Origin: UBA3478 sp965662045 | Lineage (GTDB): Bacteria; Bacteroidota; Bacteroidia; Flavobacteriales; Flavobacteriaceae | Direction of reading: 5' to 3' | NCBI GenBank assembly: GCA_965662045.1 | Contig: CBFIGE010000001.1 | Location: 1 to 64,000, forward strand | DNA: 64,000 bases | Part shown: positions 56,067 to 63,581 of the stretch, piece by piece | Numbering within the stretch: the stretch's first letter is position 1 | Layout: every line of letters starts with the position of its first letter | Position numbers and translations under genes: made by a program | Notes under the pieces: model-generated | Seen by the model: the letters and a program-made list of their open reading frames with translations, nothing else | Database searches by the model: none | Told to the model about the DNA's origin: nothing

Positions 56067-56792
56067 TCAGTTTAAATTTTCTTTCAATAAAGAGTGAATT
56101 CCCTTCAGTAAAAAATTAGAATGGGCAAAGATGGAGTTTTTTAACTTTTTCTCAAAAAAATGAGCGTCCCCACCTGTTAAAATCACTGTTAAATCTTCAT
56201 AAATCTCAGAAAAATGAGAAATAAAGCCTATGAGTTCTTGATGAACTCCTTCAATTACGCCAATATGCATGCACTCTTCAGTAGTTTTTCCAATGGCTAT
56301 CTCTAAATCTTTTGCTTTTAATTGAGGTAATCCATGAGTATCATTGTACATGGCACTATATCTAGATTTACAACCAGGAGAAATCACACCACCGCGATAA
56401 ACCCCCTTGGCGTCTTTAAGTTCATAAGTGATGCAGGTGCCCAAGTCAATTATCAAGCAATTATCATCGGGATATTCTTGTTGTGCGGCAGCAACTAGGG
56501 CCAAACGATCTGCACCTAAGGAAGTCATCGATTTATAATTTGACTTAAAAGTTAAGATGCAATCAGCATTGACATAAAAAATAGTGGTGACAGAACTAAA
56601 AAATTTTAAGAGCTCTTCAGGGATTTTATTTACGGAACAGACTCCTATTCGACTTATCTCATTAAATGCACTTTGCGCTTTCATTTTAGGGAGGAAAAAC
56701 TCTTTTAATGCAACCCCATCTGCAATGATAATCTCATTTTCAAAAAAAGCCCATTTAATTCGAGTATTGCCTATATCGACAATTAAATCCAT
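56067..56792 (-). CDS. coaX: Type III pantothenate kinase
   Basis: First step of coenzyme A synthesis. The 241 residues show the ASKHA kinase motifs: phosphate-1 VDIGNTRIKWAFF (5-17), GADRLALVAAA (about 94-104), phosphate-2 LIIDLGTCITYEL (about 112-124), and GGVISPGCKSRY. CoaX needs a monovalent cation and is insensitive to CoA feedback. First gene of the minus-strand block that reaches the CorC-type gene; it is divergent from the tRNA gene. Confidence 0.93.
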   Translation of the reverse strand: MDLIVDIGNTRIKWAFFENEIIIADGVALKEFFLPKMKAQSAFNEISRIGVCSVNKIPEELLKFFSSVTTIFYVNADCILTFKSNYKSMTSLGADRLALVAAAQQEYPDDNCLIIDLGTCITYELKDAKGVYRGGVISPGCKSRYSAMYNDTHGLPQLKAKDLEIAIGKTTEECMHIGVIEGVHQELIGFISHFSEIYEDLTVILTGGDAHFFEKKLKNSIFAHSNFLLKGIHSLLKENLN

Positions 56793-56850
56793 ATCAAATC
56801 AGTGATTGTTAGATAAATCGTCTTCGAAGATACTTTTTAAAGGTTTTATT

Positions 56851-56880
56851 TTTGTTATAAATCAAATAAAATTATATTTG
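56851..56880 (+). promoter_or_regulatory. Promoter of tRNA-Phe
   Basis: TTTG (56851-56854) and TATATTTG (56873-56880) spaced by 18 bases match the Bacteroidota promoter consensus (spacing 19 is the norm). The tRNA begins 18 bases after the -7 element. Confidence 0.65.
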
Positions 56881-56897
56881 CACCCGCTATTTAGCGA

Positions 56898-56970
<73 letters not shown>

Positions 56971-56972
56971 CA

Positions 56973-57006
56973 AAAAGCCCTTTCCTTTGTTGGAGAGGGC
57001 TTTTTT
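56973..57006. terminator. Bidirectional terminator after tRNA-Phe
   Basis: AAAAGCCCTTTCC (56973-56985) pairs with GGAGAGGGCTTTT (56992-57004) with one wobble around TTTGTT; T-runs flank the stem on both strands. It can end the tRNA transcript on plus and the long BNR-protein transcript on minus. Confidence 0.88.
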
Positions 57007-57121
57007 GTTTAAATAGGTTTAAAAATAAAATATTGAACAGTAAATCATTCTGTCGTTTCGCTTGTACACATTTGTATCAGGCCATCTAGGTTGTGGTCAC
57101 TCTTTTAATTTGAATTAATCA

Positions 57122-57139
57122 TTGACAGAATTGACAGAA
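57122..57139. repeat. Tandem 9-bp repeat in the spacer before the BNR gene's end
   Basis: TTGACAGAA occurs twice in a row (57122-57139). The spacer 57007-57179 otherwise holds nothing recognisable. Confidence 0.3.
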
Positions 57140-57179
57140 TTAGATTGCCAAAACCATTACGAGCCTTGACGTTCTTGAA

Positions 57180-60100
57180 TTACTCATCCAGAAATTCATC
57201 AAAAGATTTAAGCTCCTCGAATGAAATTTTAGACTTCTTTTTTAGTCGATTAAACTCCTTTTCTGCTGTTGAGTAAAGATTTAAAATGACCTCCATATAC
57301 TCCATTTCATTTGGAGATGGAACTGAATAACTATCAGCTACTTTACTGTACAAGTTGGCCAATTTTTCTCGAAGTTCTGGCTCAGCAGCTCCAACATAAT
57401 TATCTCCAGTTGTAATAACCAATGTCTTCTTTAAGTCCATTAATTTAGACTTTAATTTGCCTTGACTACCTTCGATCATTTCGTCTGTTTGATAGACCAT
57501 ATAAGCTAAGTCTTGCGTAAGATTATAAAGTGACATAACGATATCATTCTTTTGCTTAAAATAGGCTGAATCCACACTTGTTGTGGGGTCATTCGTTAGT
57601 TCGAATTCCTGCTCAAATTTATCGCGCCCTTTGTTAATTATAACTTTATACGTTCCGGCTAATACTCTTGGCGAGGTAAATCCTCCAAAAGCGAGTGTTT
57701 TACCTTTTGCAACCTTGGGTTGTTTCATGGTGTAATTCCATCTTACAATATTCACTCCTTTGGATTTACCAGGGCTAAGCTTAGAGATGACATTCCCTTC
57801 TAAATCATGAATTTCCATAGTCATTTTTCCAAAGGTGTGTCTTTTTGGGAGTAAATATTTGAATTGAGCAATCGTTGTTGGGTTTTCTCCAACAAACTGA
57901 GTTTCCGCTCCAAATGAACTTCCAAAACCATAACTCTTATCGCTCATTAGCATACCTGTAGGCTCAAAAAAGTGCAGTTTCGATGACAACTGATCACTGT
58001 TTATTTCTCTCAGTGGCGATATATCATCTAAAATAATGACACCTCTTCCGTGAGTACCCATAACCAGGTCATTAGTTTTCGATTGAAGTTCAATGTAATG
58101 AACAGCAACAGGTGGCATATTTTTTGTGAAGTGGCTCCAACTTTCGGCACCATTGTTTGTGATAAATAATCCTTTTTCTGTACCGAGAAATAAAAGATCT
58201 GGATTGACATAATCCTCTTGAATATTTCTTGCAAAAATGGGTATATCATCAGTGACTATTGAATTCCAAGTAACGCCATAGTCGGTCGTTTTATACACAT
58301 AGGGCGCAAAATCTCCTCTGGTATGACCATCAAAGACCACATAGGCCGTTTCTTTATCATGAGCGCTTGCTTCTATGTGGTAGACCCAAGTATTATCTGG
58401 CAAACCTCTTATATTTTTTACAGTATTGGTCCAGGTTTTTCCTCCATTTCTGGTTACCTGCACATTGCCATCATCGGTACCCACCCAAATCACATTTTCA
58501 TCGAGTCTTGATTCCGCTATCGTAAAAATGGTAGTATGGTTTTCGGCTCCAGAATTATCCATAGACAATCCACCTGAATCTTGTTGATTTTGTTTTTCTG
58601 GATTATTAGTAGTTAAATCCTCGGAGATCGTCCTCCAGCTTTCGCCCATATCCTCTGAAACGTGAAGGAATTGACTCCCGACGTAAAGTCTATCCGGTTG
58701 ATTGTAACTGATTTCTATTGGAGTGTTCCAATTAAACCTCAATTTAGGCTGACCTGATTTAGGTAAAGGATGAATTGTTTTAACTCTTTGTTTTTCTGTA
58801 TCGTATCTCCAAATATTTTCAGCACCCTGCATTTCAGAATAAATTATTCTTTTTGTGGGATGGCTTAAAACTCTGAAACCGTCTCCTGCTCCAACTGATT
58901 TCCAATCAGCGGCTGTTACTCCTCCGCCTGATAAATTTGGACCATACCATGACCCATTATCTTGTAATCCTCCGTAAACATTATAGGGATCTTCGTTATC
59001 AACAGAAATATGATAAAATTGTGATAGCGGTAAATTTTCAACAATTTCAAAGGTGGTTCCGCCATTCCAAGACCTATAGACGCCTCCATCTGTTCCTGCA
59101 TAAATATTATCTGAATCCTCTATGTTAAATGCAAGATCGTGAATATCACTGTGCATAACCCCTAAATCTTTGAATGTCTCTCCTCCATCTCGAGAAATAG
59201 ATCCGGACAACCCAGCTTTTAAAATTATATCTGGATTTGTGGGGTCTACAACAATTCTTGAAAAATAAAAGGGTCTAACTGTTATTCCGAAATCGTTGTT
59301 AGACTGAGTCCAAGAATCACCACCATCTAAGCTTTTGTAAAGTCCTTTTTGTTCCTGTTTCTCTGCTTCTATTACCGTGTAAAGAATATTAGGACTCGAT
59401 GGAGCAATAGCAATAGCCAATCTACCAAGCTTACCCTCAGGAAACCCATTGTGTGTTTTATTCCATGTTTTTCCTCCATCAACAGATTTGTAAAGGGCAC
59501 TCTTTTCTCCTCCAGAATTAAACGACCAACCTGTTCTTCTAAATTCCCACATTGATGCGTATAATATATCTGGATTTGTTGGGTCCATAGCTAAATCAGC
59601 ACAACCAGTCGAAGGGCCATCATATAGAATTTGAATCCATGTTTTTCCTCCGTCCTCAGATTTATAGACTCCTCTTTCATCACTGTCAGACCACAGCCCT
59701 CCTAAAACCCCTACAAAGATTTCATCAGAGTTATTTGGGTTGACAATAACATTAGCAATTCGCTCGGAGTTTTCAAAGCCAATTTTATCCCAATTAATTC
59801 CACCATCTACAGACTTATAAAGCCCATCACCAACGGATACGCTATTTCTTGTCCAGGTTTCACCTGTACCGACATAAATAGTATTATCAGGATCATTAGG
59901 GTCTAACGTAACAGCCCCAATAGATTGAATATGATCGTCAAAAATTGGATTGAAAGTTGCCCCTCCATTATTTGATTTCCAAACGCCACCACCTGCAGTT
60001 CCTGCATAAAGAATTCTAGGATTACTCGGGTGAAGTTCTAAGTCATTTATTCGCCCACTCATAAGAGCAGGTCCTATATGTCTAGCCCTTAGGTCACCAA

Positions 60101-60197
60101 AATATGATTCTAAATTTAATTGGTCTTTTTGTTGGCTTTGTGCAAAAAATGAGCACAGTAAAAAAGCTAATAGAAAGCCGTAAGTATATTTTCTCAT
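57180..60197 (-). CDS. BNR/Asp-box repeat protein (VPS10/sortilin-like, often labelled glycosyl hydrolase)
   Basis: A 1005-residue exported protein (signal peptide ending FAQSQQ). Its first 780 residues form beta-propellers marked by at least ten Asp-box motifs of the type SxDGGxTW: SNNGGATF, SVDGGINW, SEDGGKTW, SVDGGKTW, SLDGGDSW, SRDGGETF, SWNGGTTF, SEDMGESW, TRNGGKTW, TTDYGVTW. Repeated phrases DPTNPDILY and DPNDPDNTIYVGTG link the blades. The C-terminal part (about 800-1005) is beta then helical, without a type IX sorting domain. Asp-boxes occur in sialidases and sortilins, but no sialidase Arg triad was identified, so enzymatic function is unproven; relatives are labelled glycosyl hydrolase. 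Confidence 0.82.
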   Translation of the reverse strand: MRKYTYGFLLAFLLCSFFAQSQQKDQLNLESYFGDLRARHIGPALMSGRINDLELHPSNPRILYAGTAGGGVWKSNNGGATFNPIFDDHIQSIGAVTLDPNDPDNTIYVGTGETWTRNSVSVGDGLYKSVDGGINWDKIGFENSERIANVIVNPNNSDEIFVGVLGGLWSDSDERGVYKSEDGGKTWIQILYDGPSTGCADLAMDPTNPDILYASMWEFRRTGWSFNSGGEKSALYKSVDGGKTWNKTHNGFPEGKLGRLAIAIAPSSPNILYTVIEAEKQEQKGLYKSLDGGDSWTQSNNDFGITVRPFYFSRIVVDPTNPDIILKAGLSGSISRDGGETFKDLGVMHSDIHDLAFNIEDSDNIYAGTDGGVYRSWNGGTTFEIVENLPLSQFYHISVDNEDPYNVYGGLQDNGSWYGPNLSGGGVTAADWKSVGAGDGFRVLSHPTKRIIYSEMQGAENIWRYDTEKQRVKTIHPLPKSGQPKLRFNWNTPIEISYNQPDRLYVGSQFLHVSEDMGESWRTISEDLTTNNPEKQNQQDSGGLSMDNSGAENHTTIFTIAESRLDENVIWVGTDDGNVQVTRNGGKTWTNTVKNIRGLPDNTWVYHIEASAHDKETAYVVFDGHTRGDFAPYVYKTTDYGVTWNSIVTDDIPIFARNIQEDYVNPDLLFLGTEKGLFITNNGAESWSHFTKNMPPVAVHYIELQSKTNDLVMGTHGRGVIILDDISPLREINSDQLSSKLHFFEPTGMLMSDKSYGFGSSFGAETQFVGENPTTIAQFKYLLPKRHTFGKMTMEIHDLEGNVISKLSPGKSKGVNIVRWNYTMKQPKVAKGKTLAFGGFTSPRVLAGTYKVIINKGRDKFEQEFELTNDPTTSVDSAYFKQKNDIVMSLYNLTQDLAYMVYQTDEMIEGSQGKLKSKLMDLKKTLVITTGDNYVGAAEPELREKLANLYSKVADSYSVPSPNEMEYMEVILNLYSTAEKEFNRLKKKSKISFEELKSFDEFLDE

Positions 60198-60230
60198 AAT
60201 GAAATTTATAGTACCGTAGAAGTCAAAGTG

Positions 60231-60983
60231 TTAATTATTCTCAGGAAATGCAAATACACTATCGTCAATTTCAGGGTTTAAAATTATTTTGTTAATGCTT
60301 ACAGATGCTCCTTCTTGTCCAACCATTCCTTGTGATTGTGAAAAAGGAAAATACAATCCTTCTACCTCTTGGTAATCACTAAATTTAACCTCACTAATTT
60401 GACCTTTCATAGGACCTGATTTAATTTCAGATTGTTGAGCAATAGGAACAAAATTGTCCATGTCAAAGAAATAAAAATCTACATTTTCTACCTCTTCTCC
60501 ATCGGCCAAAACTGGAGTTTTTGTCAATTTCACTTTATAACATTCTGTGCCATCTATTTCCTCTGTACCTAAAAGTTCAGCAGAATAGCCTTTTGATTTA
60601 TAATCTAGTAATGGATCTGGAAAATCTCCTATTGATCTTTTGACATTTTCAGTCGTCTCGTCATCGCTTTTTTCAGCTTTCTGATTCATCATGTTTATAC
60701 TCCAAGAAACCTCTCCATCGAAAACACCTTGTTTTATTTCCTGTCCTTGAAACTTAATAACCGACATCTGCTTTCCAGATTTTAATTGGGTGATTTCTAT
60801 GGGGATTTCCATACCCATTTGGTTGACAGCGGCATAAAAAACAATTCCTTCGAGAGCATTCCACTGCTCTGCTCCCCCTGTATTTTCAAAGTAATTATCG
60901 ATAATCTCATCCACCGTTTGAGCATGAGACGAAATGTTTACACTAAAAATAAGTGCAAGTAAAAATAAAACTGAATTTTTCAT
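60231..60983 (-). CDS. Exported LolA-like outer membrane lipoprotein-sorting protein
   Basis: A 250-residue protein with a signal peptide (MKNSVLFLLALIFSVNISSHAQ). The mature part has the antiparallel beta pattern of LolA/LppX folds (VDEIIDNYFENTGGAEQWNALEGIVF, then YKVKLTKTPV and VDFYFFDMDNFVPIAQQ, EVEGLYFPFSQSQ). Members bind lipid or lipid-anchored groups. Its stop lies 33 bases before the BNR-protein start, so it may be co-transcribed with it. Ligand unknown. Confidence 0.72.
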   Translation of the reverse strand: MKNSVLFLLALIFSVNISSHAQTVDEIIDNYFENTGGAEQWNALEGIVFYAAVNQMGMEIPIEITQLKSGKQMSVIKFQGQEIKQGVFDGEVSWSINMMNQKAEKSDDETTENVKRSIGDFPDPLLDYKSKGYSAELLGTEEIDGTECYKVKLTKTPVLADGEEVENVDFYFFDMDNFVPIAQQSEIKSGPMKGQISEVKFSDYQEVEGLYFPFSQSQGMVGQEGASVSINKIILNPEIDDSVFAFPENN

Positions 60984-61014
60984 ATTATTAAAGTTAAGTA
61001 TTGATAAAAAAATA

Positions 61015-61392
61015 TTAGCTACAAGATTCGCATTTGCCTTGAAGTAATATTTGTGAAGTTATTATTTTTATGTTAGGGACTTCTGGAATGTGAATGTCAA
61101 CTTCAAGACAATCCATTTTACCACATTCAATACACTGAAAATGAGGGTGTCGGTCCTGATGAAGATCTTTTGAACAATGGCTGCACTTTGCATAGCACTT
61201 ACTACCATTTTTATCTAGAAAAGAATGCAAAATTCCATCGTCTTCTAATTTATCTAAAACACGGTAGATAGTTGTCTTATTGATCTGAATTTGAAGACGA
61301 TTTACTAATTCAATTACTGAAATGGCACCATTAGAGTTGTGAAACTCTTTCATCAACAAGTCCACAGACGGTGTTCTGCGTTTAATACCCAT
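61015..61392 (-). CDS. Fur-family metalloregulator (Zur-like)
   Basis: A 125-residue metal-responsive repressor. The winged helix-turn-helix has NKTTIYRVLDKLEDDGIL at 38-55. Metal-site candidates are His78, His82 and His84, and two CxxC pairs (Cys87/Cys90 in HFQCIECGK and Cys121/Cys124 at the end), the structural zinc site of Fur proteins. Context with merC-like and COG0523 genes favours zinc sensing (Zur) over iron, but this is inference. It is transcribed divergently from that operon. A minus-strand promoter (TTTG-N20-TAAGTTTG, 61428-61397) ends so close to the ATG (61392) that the mRNA would be leaderless. Confidence 0.88.
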   Translation of the reverse strand: MGIKRRTPSVDLLMKEFHNSNGAISVIELVNRLQIQINKTTIYRVLDKLEDDGILHSFLDKNGSKCYAKCSHCSKDLHQDRHPHFQCIECGKMDCLEVDIHIPEVPNIKIITSQILLQGKCESCS

Positions 61393-61396
61393 AACA

Positions 61397-61428
61397 CAAA
61401 CTTATAACAACATAGTTGCACTAACAAA
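61397..61428 (-). promoter_or_regulatory. Promoter of the Fur-like gene
   Basis: On the minus strand, TTTG (61428-61425) and TAAGTTTG (61404-61397) are separated by 20 bases, a good Bacteroidota promoter. Transcription would begin at about the ATG of the regulator, giving a leaderless message. Confidence 0.6.
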
Positions 61429-61458
61429 CAAATTTCATAGTTTTGCAACTAAGTTGCA
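61413..61458. promoter_or_regulatory. Shared operator candidate and promoter of the merC-like operon
   Basis: Plus strand: TTG (61416-61418), 19 bases, TAGTTTTG (61438-61445), a full promoter for the merC-like gene. TGCAAC-TAA-GTTGCA (61444-61458) is a perfect 6-3-6 palindrome overlapping the -7 element and the expected start. A second inverted repeat TAGT-TGC-ACTA (61413-61423) shares the core TTGCA and lies in the spacer of the opposite promoter. Both are candidate binding sites of the Fur-like protein. Confidence 0.6.
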
Positions 61459-61467
61459 TTAATAGAA

Positions 61468-61857
61468 ATGAAAAATTTAAGCTATAAAAATGATATCGTG
61501 GGAAGTACTATTGGAGCCTTTTGCGTTCTGCACTGTGCCTTAACTCCTATGTTATTTCTCTTTCCAAATTTTATTGAATTAAGTAACCACACTTCTGCGT
61601 TATTTTGGTGGAAAAATGCAGATTTTTTGTTTTTGACACTAGCCTTTATTGCAGTATTACGCTCTTCATCAACAACTTCAATAAAAGCACTAAAATTTAT
61701 ATTTTGGGTGGCCTGGTTATTTCTTTCAATTGCTATTCTAAACGAAAGGATAGCTTTTTTCGAATCGACGGAAATCTACATATACCTGTCTAGTTTGATT
61801 TTAATAGCGTTACATCTCTACAATTTAAAATTTTGTTTATCAAGTAAAAAGCTATGA
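61468..61857 (+). CDS. MerC-domain membrane protein
   Basis: A 129-residue protein of about four membrane helices (16-35, 49-66, 72-90, 102-120). The first helix carries the MerC motif CVLHCALTP with Cys19, His22 and Cys23. MerC proteins import mercury; in Bacteroidota this domain occurs beside Zur-like regulators and COG0523 proteins without mercury genes, and here no merA, merP or merT is near. Zinc or another thiophilic metal is the more likely cargo, as inference. Its stop overlaps the next start (ATGA). Confidence 0.8.
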   Translation: MKNLSYKNDIVGSTIGAFCVLHCALTPMLFLFPNFIELSNHTSALFWWKNADFLFLTLAFIAVLRSSSTTSIKALKFIFWVAWLFLSIAILNERIAFFESTEIYIYLSSLILIALHLYNLKFCLSSKKL

Positions 61858-63083
61858 GTCTAATAAAACACAAACTGCCTGTTACTGTACTAAGTGGATT
61901 TCTTGGTGCTGGAAAAACTACTCTACTCAACCATGTATTGCACAACAAAGAAGGTTTAAAAGTTGCCGTAATCGTAAATGATATGAGCGAGGTAAACGTT
62001 GATGCGAACTTAGTCAAAAACGAAAATATACTTTCCAGAACAGAAGAAAAATTAGTCGAGATGAGTAATGGTTGTATTTGTTGTACACTACGCGAAGATT
62101 TGATGATTGAGGTAGAGCGACTCGCCAATGAAAAACGATTTGATTACTTATTAATAGAAAGCACGGGCATTAGTGAACCCATACCGGTGGCTCAAACATT
62201 TAGTTTCATAGATGAAGAAAGCGGCATCGATTTATCGAGATTCAGTTACGTAGATACTATGGTCACCGTGGTTGATGCTTATAATTTCTTTAAAGATTTT
62301 GGTAGTCCCGAAACTTTAGAGGATAGATCTCTTACTAATATTGAAAATGATCATAGGACTATAGTAAATCTCCTTACAGACCAAATTGAATTTGCCGATG
62401 TCATTATTTTGAATAAAACAGATTTGATTACTGCTCCTCATCTTGAATTATTGAAAGCAACACTGCACAAATTAAACCCCGCAGCACAAATCATTGAAAC
62501 AGTTTTTGGTAAAATAAATCCAGCGCAAATTCTGAATACCAAACTATTTGATTTTGAAAAAGCTGAACAAAGTGCCGGTTGGATTGAAGAACTCAATAAA
62601 GAAGAACACACGCCTGAAACTGATGAATATGGCATTGGTTCGTTTGTCTTTCGCAGTAAGAAACCTTTTGATTCAGATCGGTTTAGAGAATTTGTTCAAA
62701 ATAAGTTTCCCTTGAATGTGATAAGAAGTAAAGGACTTTTTTGGATCACATCAAGACCAGACCAAGCCTTGATTTGGGGTCAAGCGGGTGGTTCCCTCAG
62801 AACAGATAGTGCAGGTGCATGGTGGTCAAGTATGTCTTTTAGTGAAAGATTCAATAATCCTGTTTTCATAAATAATCAGGAAGAAATCGAAAAAGACTGG
62901 GACAATACTTTCGGTGATCGAAAAAATGAAATTGTTTTTATTGGTCAAGATATGGACCATACTCAAATCACAAATGACCTTAACAAGTGTCTGGCTACAG
63001 ATAAAGAACTCGCATCAAAAAATTGGAAAAAGGGATGTAAAGACAATTGGCCAATAGAGCGAGCTTGTGCTTTACAAAATTAA
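61854..63083 (+). CDS. COG0523 GTPase (CobW/zinc chaperone ZNG1-like)
   Basis: A 409-residue P-loop GTPase that delivers zinc to client metalloenzymes. Motifs in order: Walker A GFLGAGKTT (15-23), the metal site GCICC (73-77, Cys74, Cys76, Cys77), Walker B LLIESTGISEP (99-109) and the base-specificity NKTD (187-190). The CobW C-terminal domain follows (about 255-400: GIGSFVFRSKKPFDSDRF and GGSLRTDSAGAWWSSM). No His-rich tail. COG0523 members next to Zur genes are typically induced under zinc starvation; cobalt or nitrile hydratase roles are less likely without such genes nearby. Confidence 0.88.
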   Translation: MSLIKHKLPVTVLSGFLGAGKTTLLNHVLHNKEGLKVAVIVNDMSEVNVDANLVKNENILSRTEEKLVEMSNGCICCTLREDLMIEVERLANEKRFDYLLIESTGISEPIPVAQTFSFIDEESGIDLSRFSYVDTMVTVVDAYNFFKDFGSPETLEDRSLTNIENDHRTIVNLLTDQIEFADVIILNKTDLITAPHLELLKATLHKLNPAAQIIETVFGKINPAQILNTKLFDFEKAEQSAGWIEELNKEEHTPETDEYGIGSFVFRSKKPFDSDRFREFVQNKFPLNVIRSKGLFWITSRPDQALIWGQAGGSLRTDSAGAWWSSMSFSERFNNPVFINNQEEIEKDWDNTFGDRKNEIVFIGQDMDHTQITNDLNKCLATDKELASKNWKKGCKDNWPIERACALQN

Positions 63084-63106
63084 TAACCACTTTAAATTTA
63101 AATACT

Positions 63107-63565
63107 ATGATAACAAAAGAACAAGTAATAGAGGCACAACAAAAATGGGGTAATGGTGTTGTGCAAATAGGCTCACTAAAAGAGAGCAGAGAAGAATGTG
63201 AGGCATTCACAAATCAATTTCTAGACGACCGCTATTTATTTGACGAAACAGTATTATTTAAGCCCACAAAATGTGCAATTGAACAATTCAGACCATCTAA
63301 AGCAGAAGCTATGTCTTATTTTATTGCAGGAGATGATAGAACTTGTTCAGAGGATCATGGATTCGCAATTCAGCCATGGACTAAAGTAAGATTTGAGAAT
63401 CATGGTATGATTTTAGAAAAAACACGTGCAATCGCAATGGGAAACTACTTTTTTACAGACTTAAACGGAAATGAAGCAAAAGTAGAATACACTTTTGGAT
63501 ATCAAATGATTAATGGAGAATTAAAAATTGATTTACACCACTCATCATTTCCCTTTGCACACTAA
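63107..63565 (+). CDS. SnoaL/NTF2-like protein (sometimes labelled phosphoribosyl-AMP cyclohydrolase)
   Basis: A 152-residue soluble protein; the start MITKEQVIEAQQKWGNGVVQ at 63107 is chosen over an upstream Met because it begins the conserved cone-like first helix. The pattern (helical start, then curved strands such as PWTKVRFENHGMILEKTRAIAMGNYFF and KVEYTFGYQMINGELKIDLHHSSFP) resembles the SnoaL/NTF2 fold. Homologues are sometimes annotated phosphoribosyl-AMP cyclohydrolase, but the zinc-binding Cys/His motifs of HisI are not present. It lies 23 bases after the COG0523 gene and is likely in its operon. Role unknown. Confidence 0.65.
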   Translation: MITKEQVIEAQQKWGNGVVQIGSLKESREECEAFTNQFLDDRYLFDETVLFKPTKCAIEQFRPSKAEAMSYFIAGDDRTCSEDHGFAIQPWTKVRFENHGMILEKTRAIAMGNYFFTDLNGNEAKVEYTFGYQMINGELKIDLHHSSFPFAH

Positions 63566-63581
63566 AAAAATTCGGCAAACA

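Noticed and set aside
56820..56830. Palindrome TCTTCGAAGA upstream of coaX
   Set aside because: Ten bases and isolated; no promoter element or second copy supports a regulatory role.
57180..60197. Type IX secretion cargo with C-terminal sorting domain
   Set aside because: The C-terminus is helical and charged (LKSFDEFLDE) and lacks the beta-rich sorting domain.
61468..63083. Mercury-resistance operon
   Set aside because: The MerC motif is present, but no merA, merP, merT or MerR-type regulator accompanies it, while a Fur-type regulator and a COG0523 zinc chaperone do.
63107..63565. Phosphoribosyl-AMP cyclohydrolase (HisI) paralogue
   Set aside because: The zinc and substrate motifs of HisI are not visible; the pattern fits a SnoaL/NTF2-like fold better.
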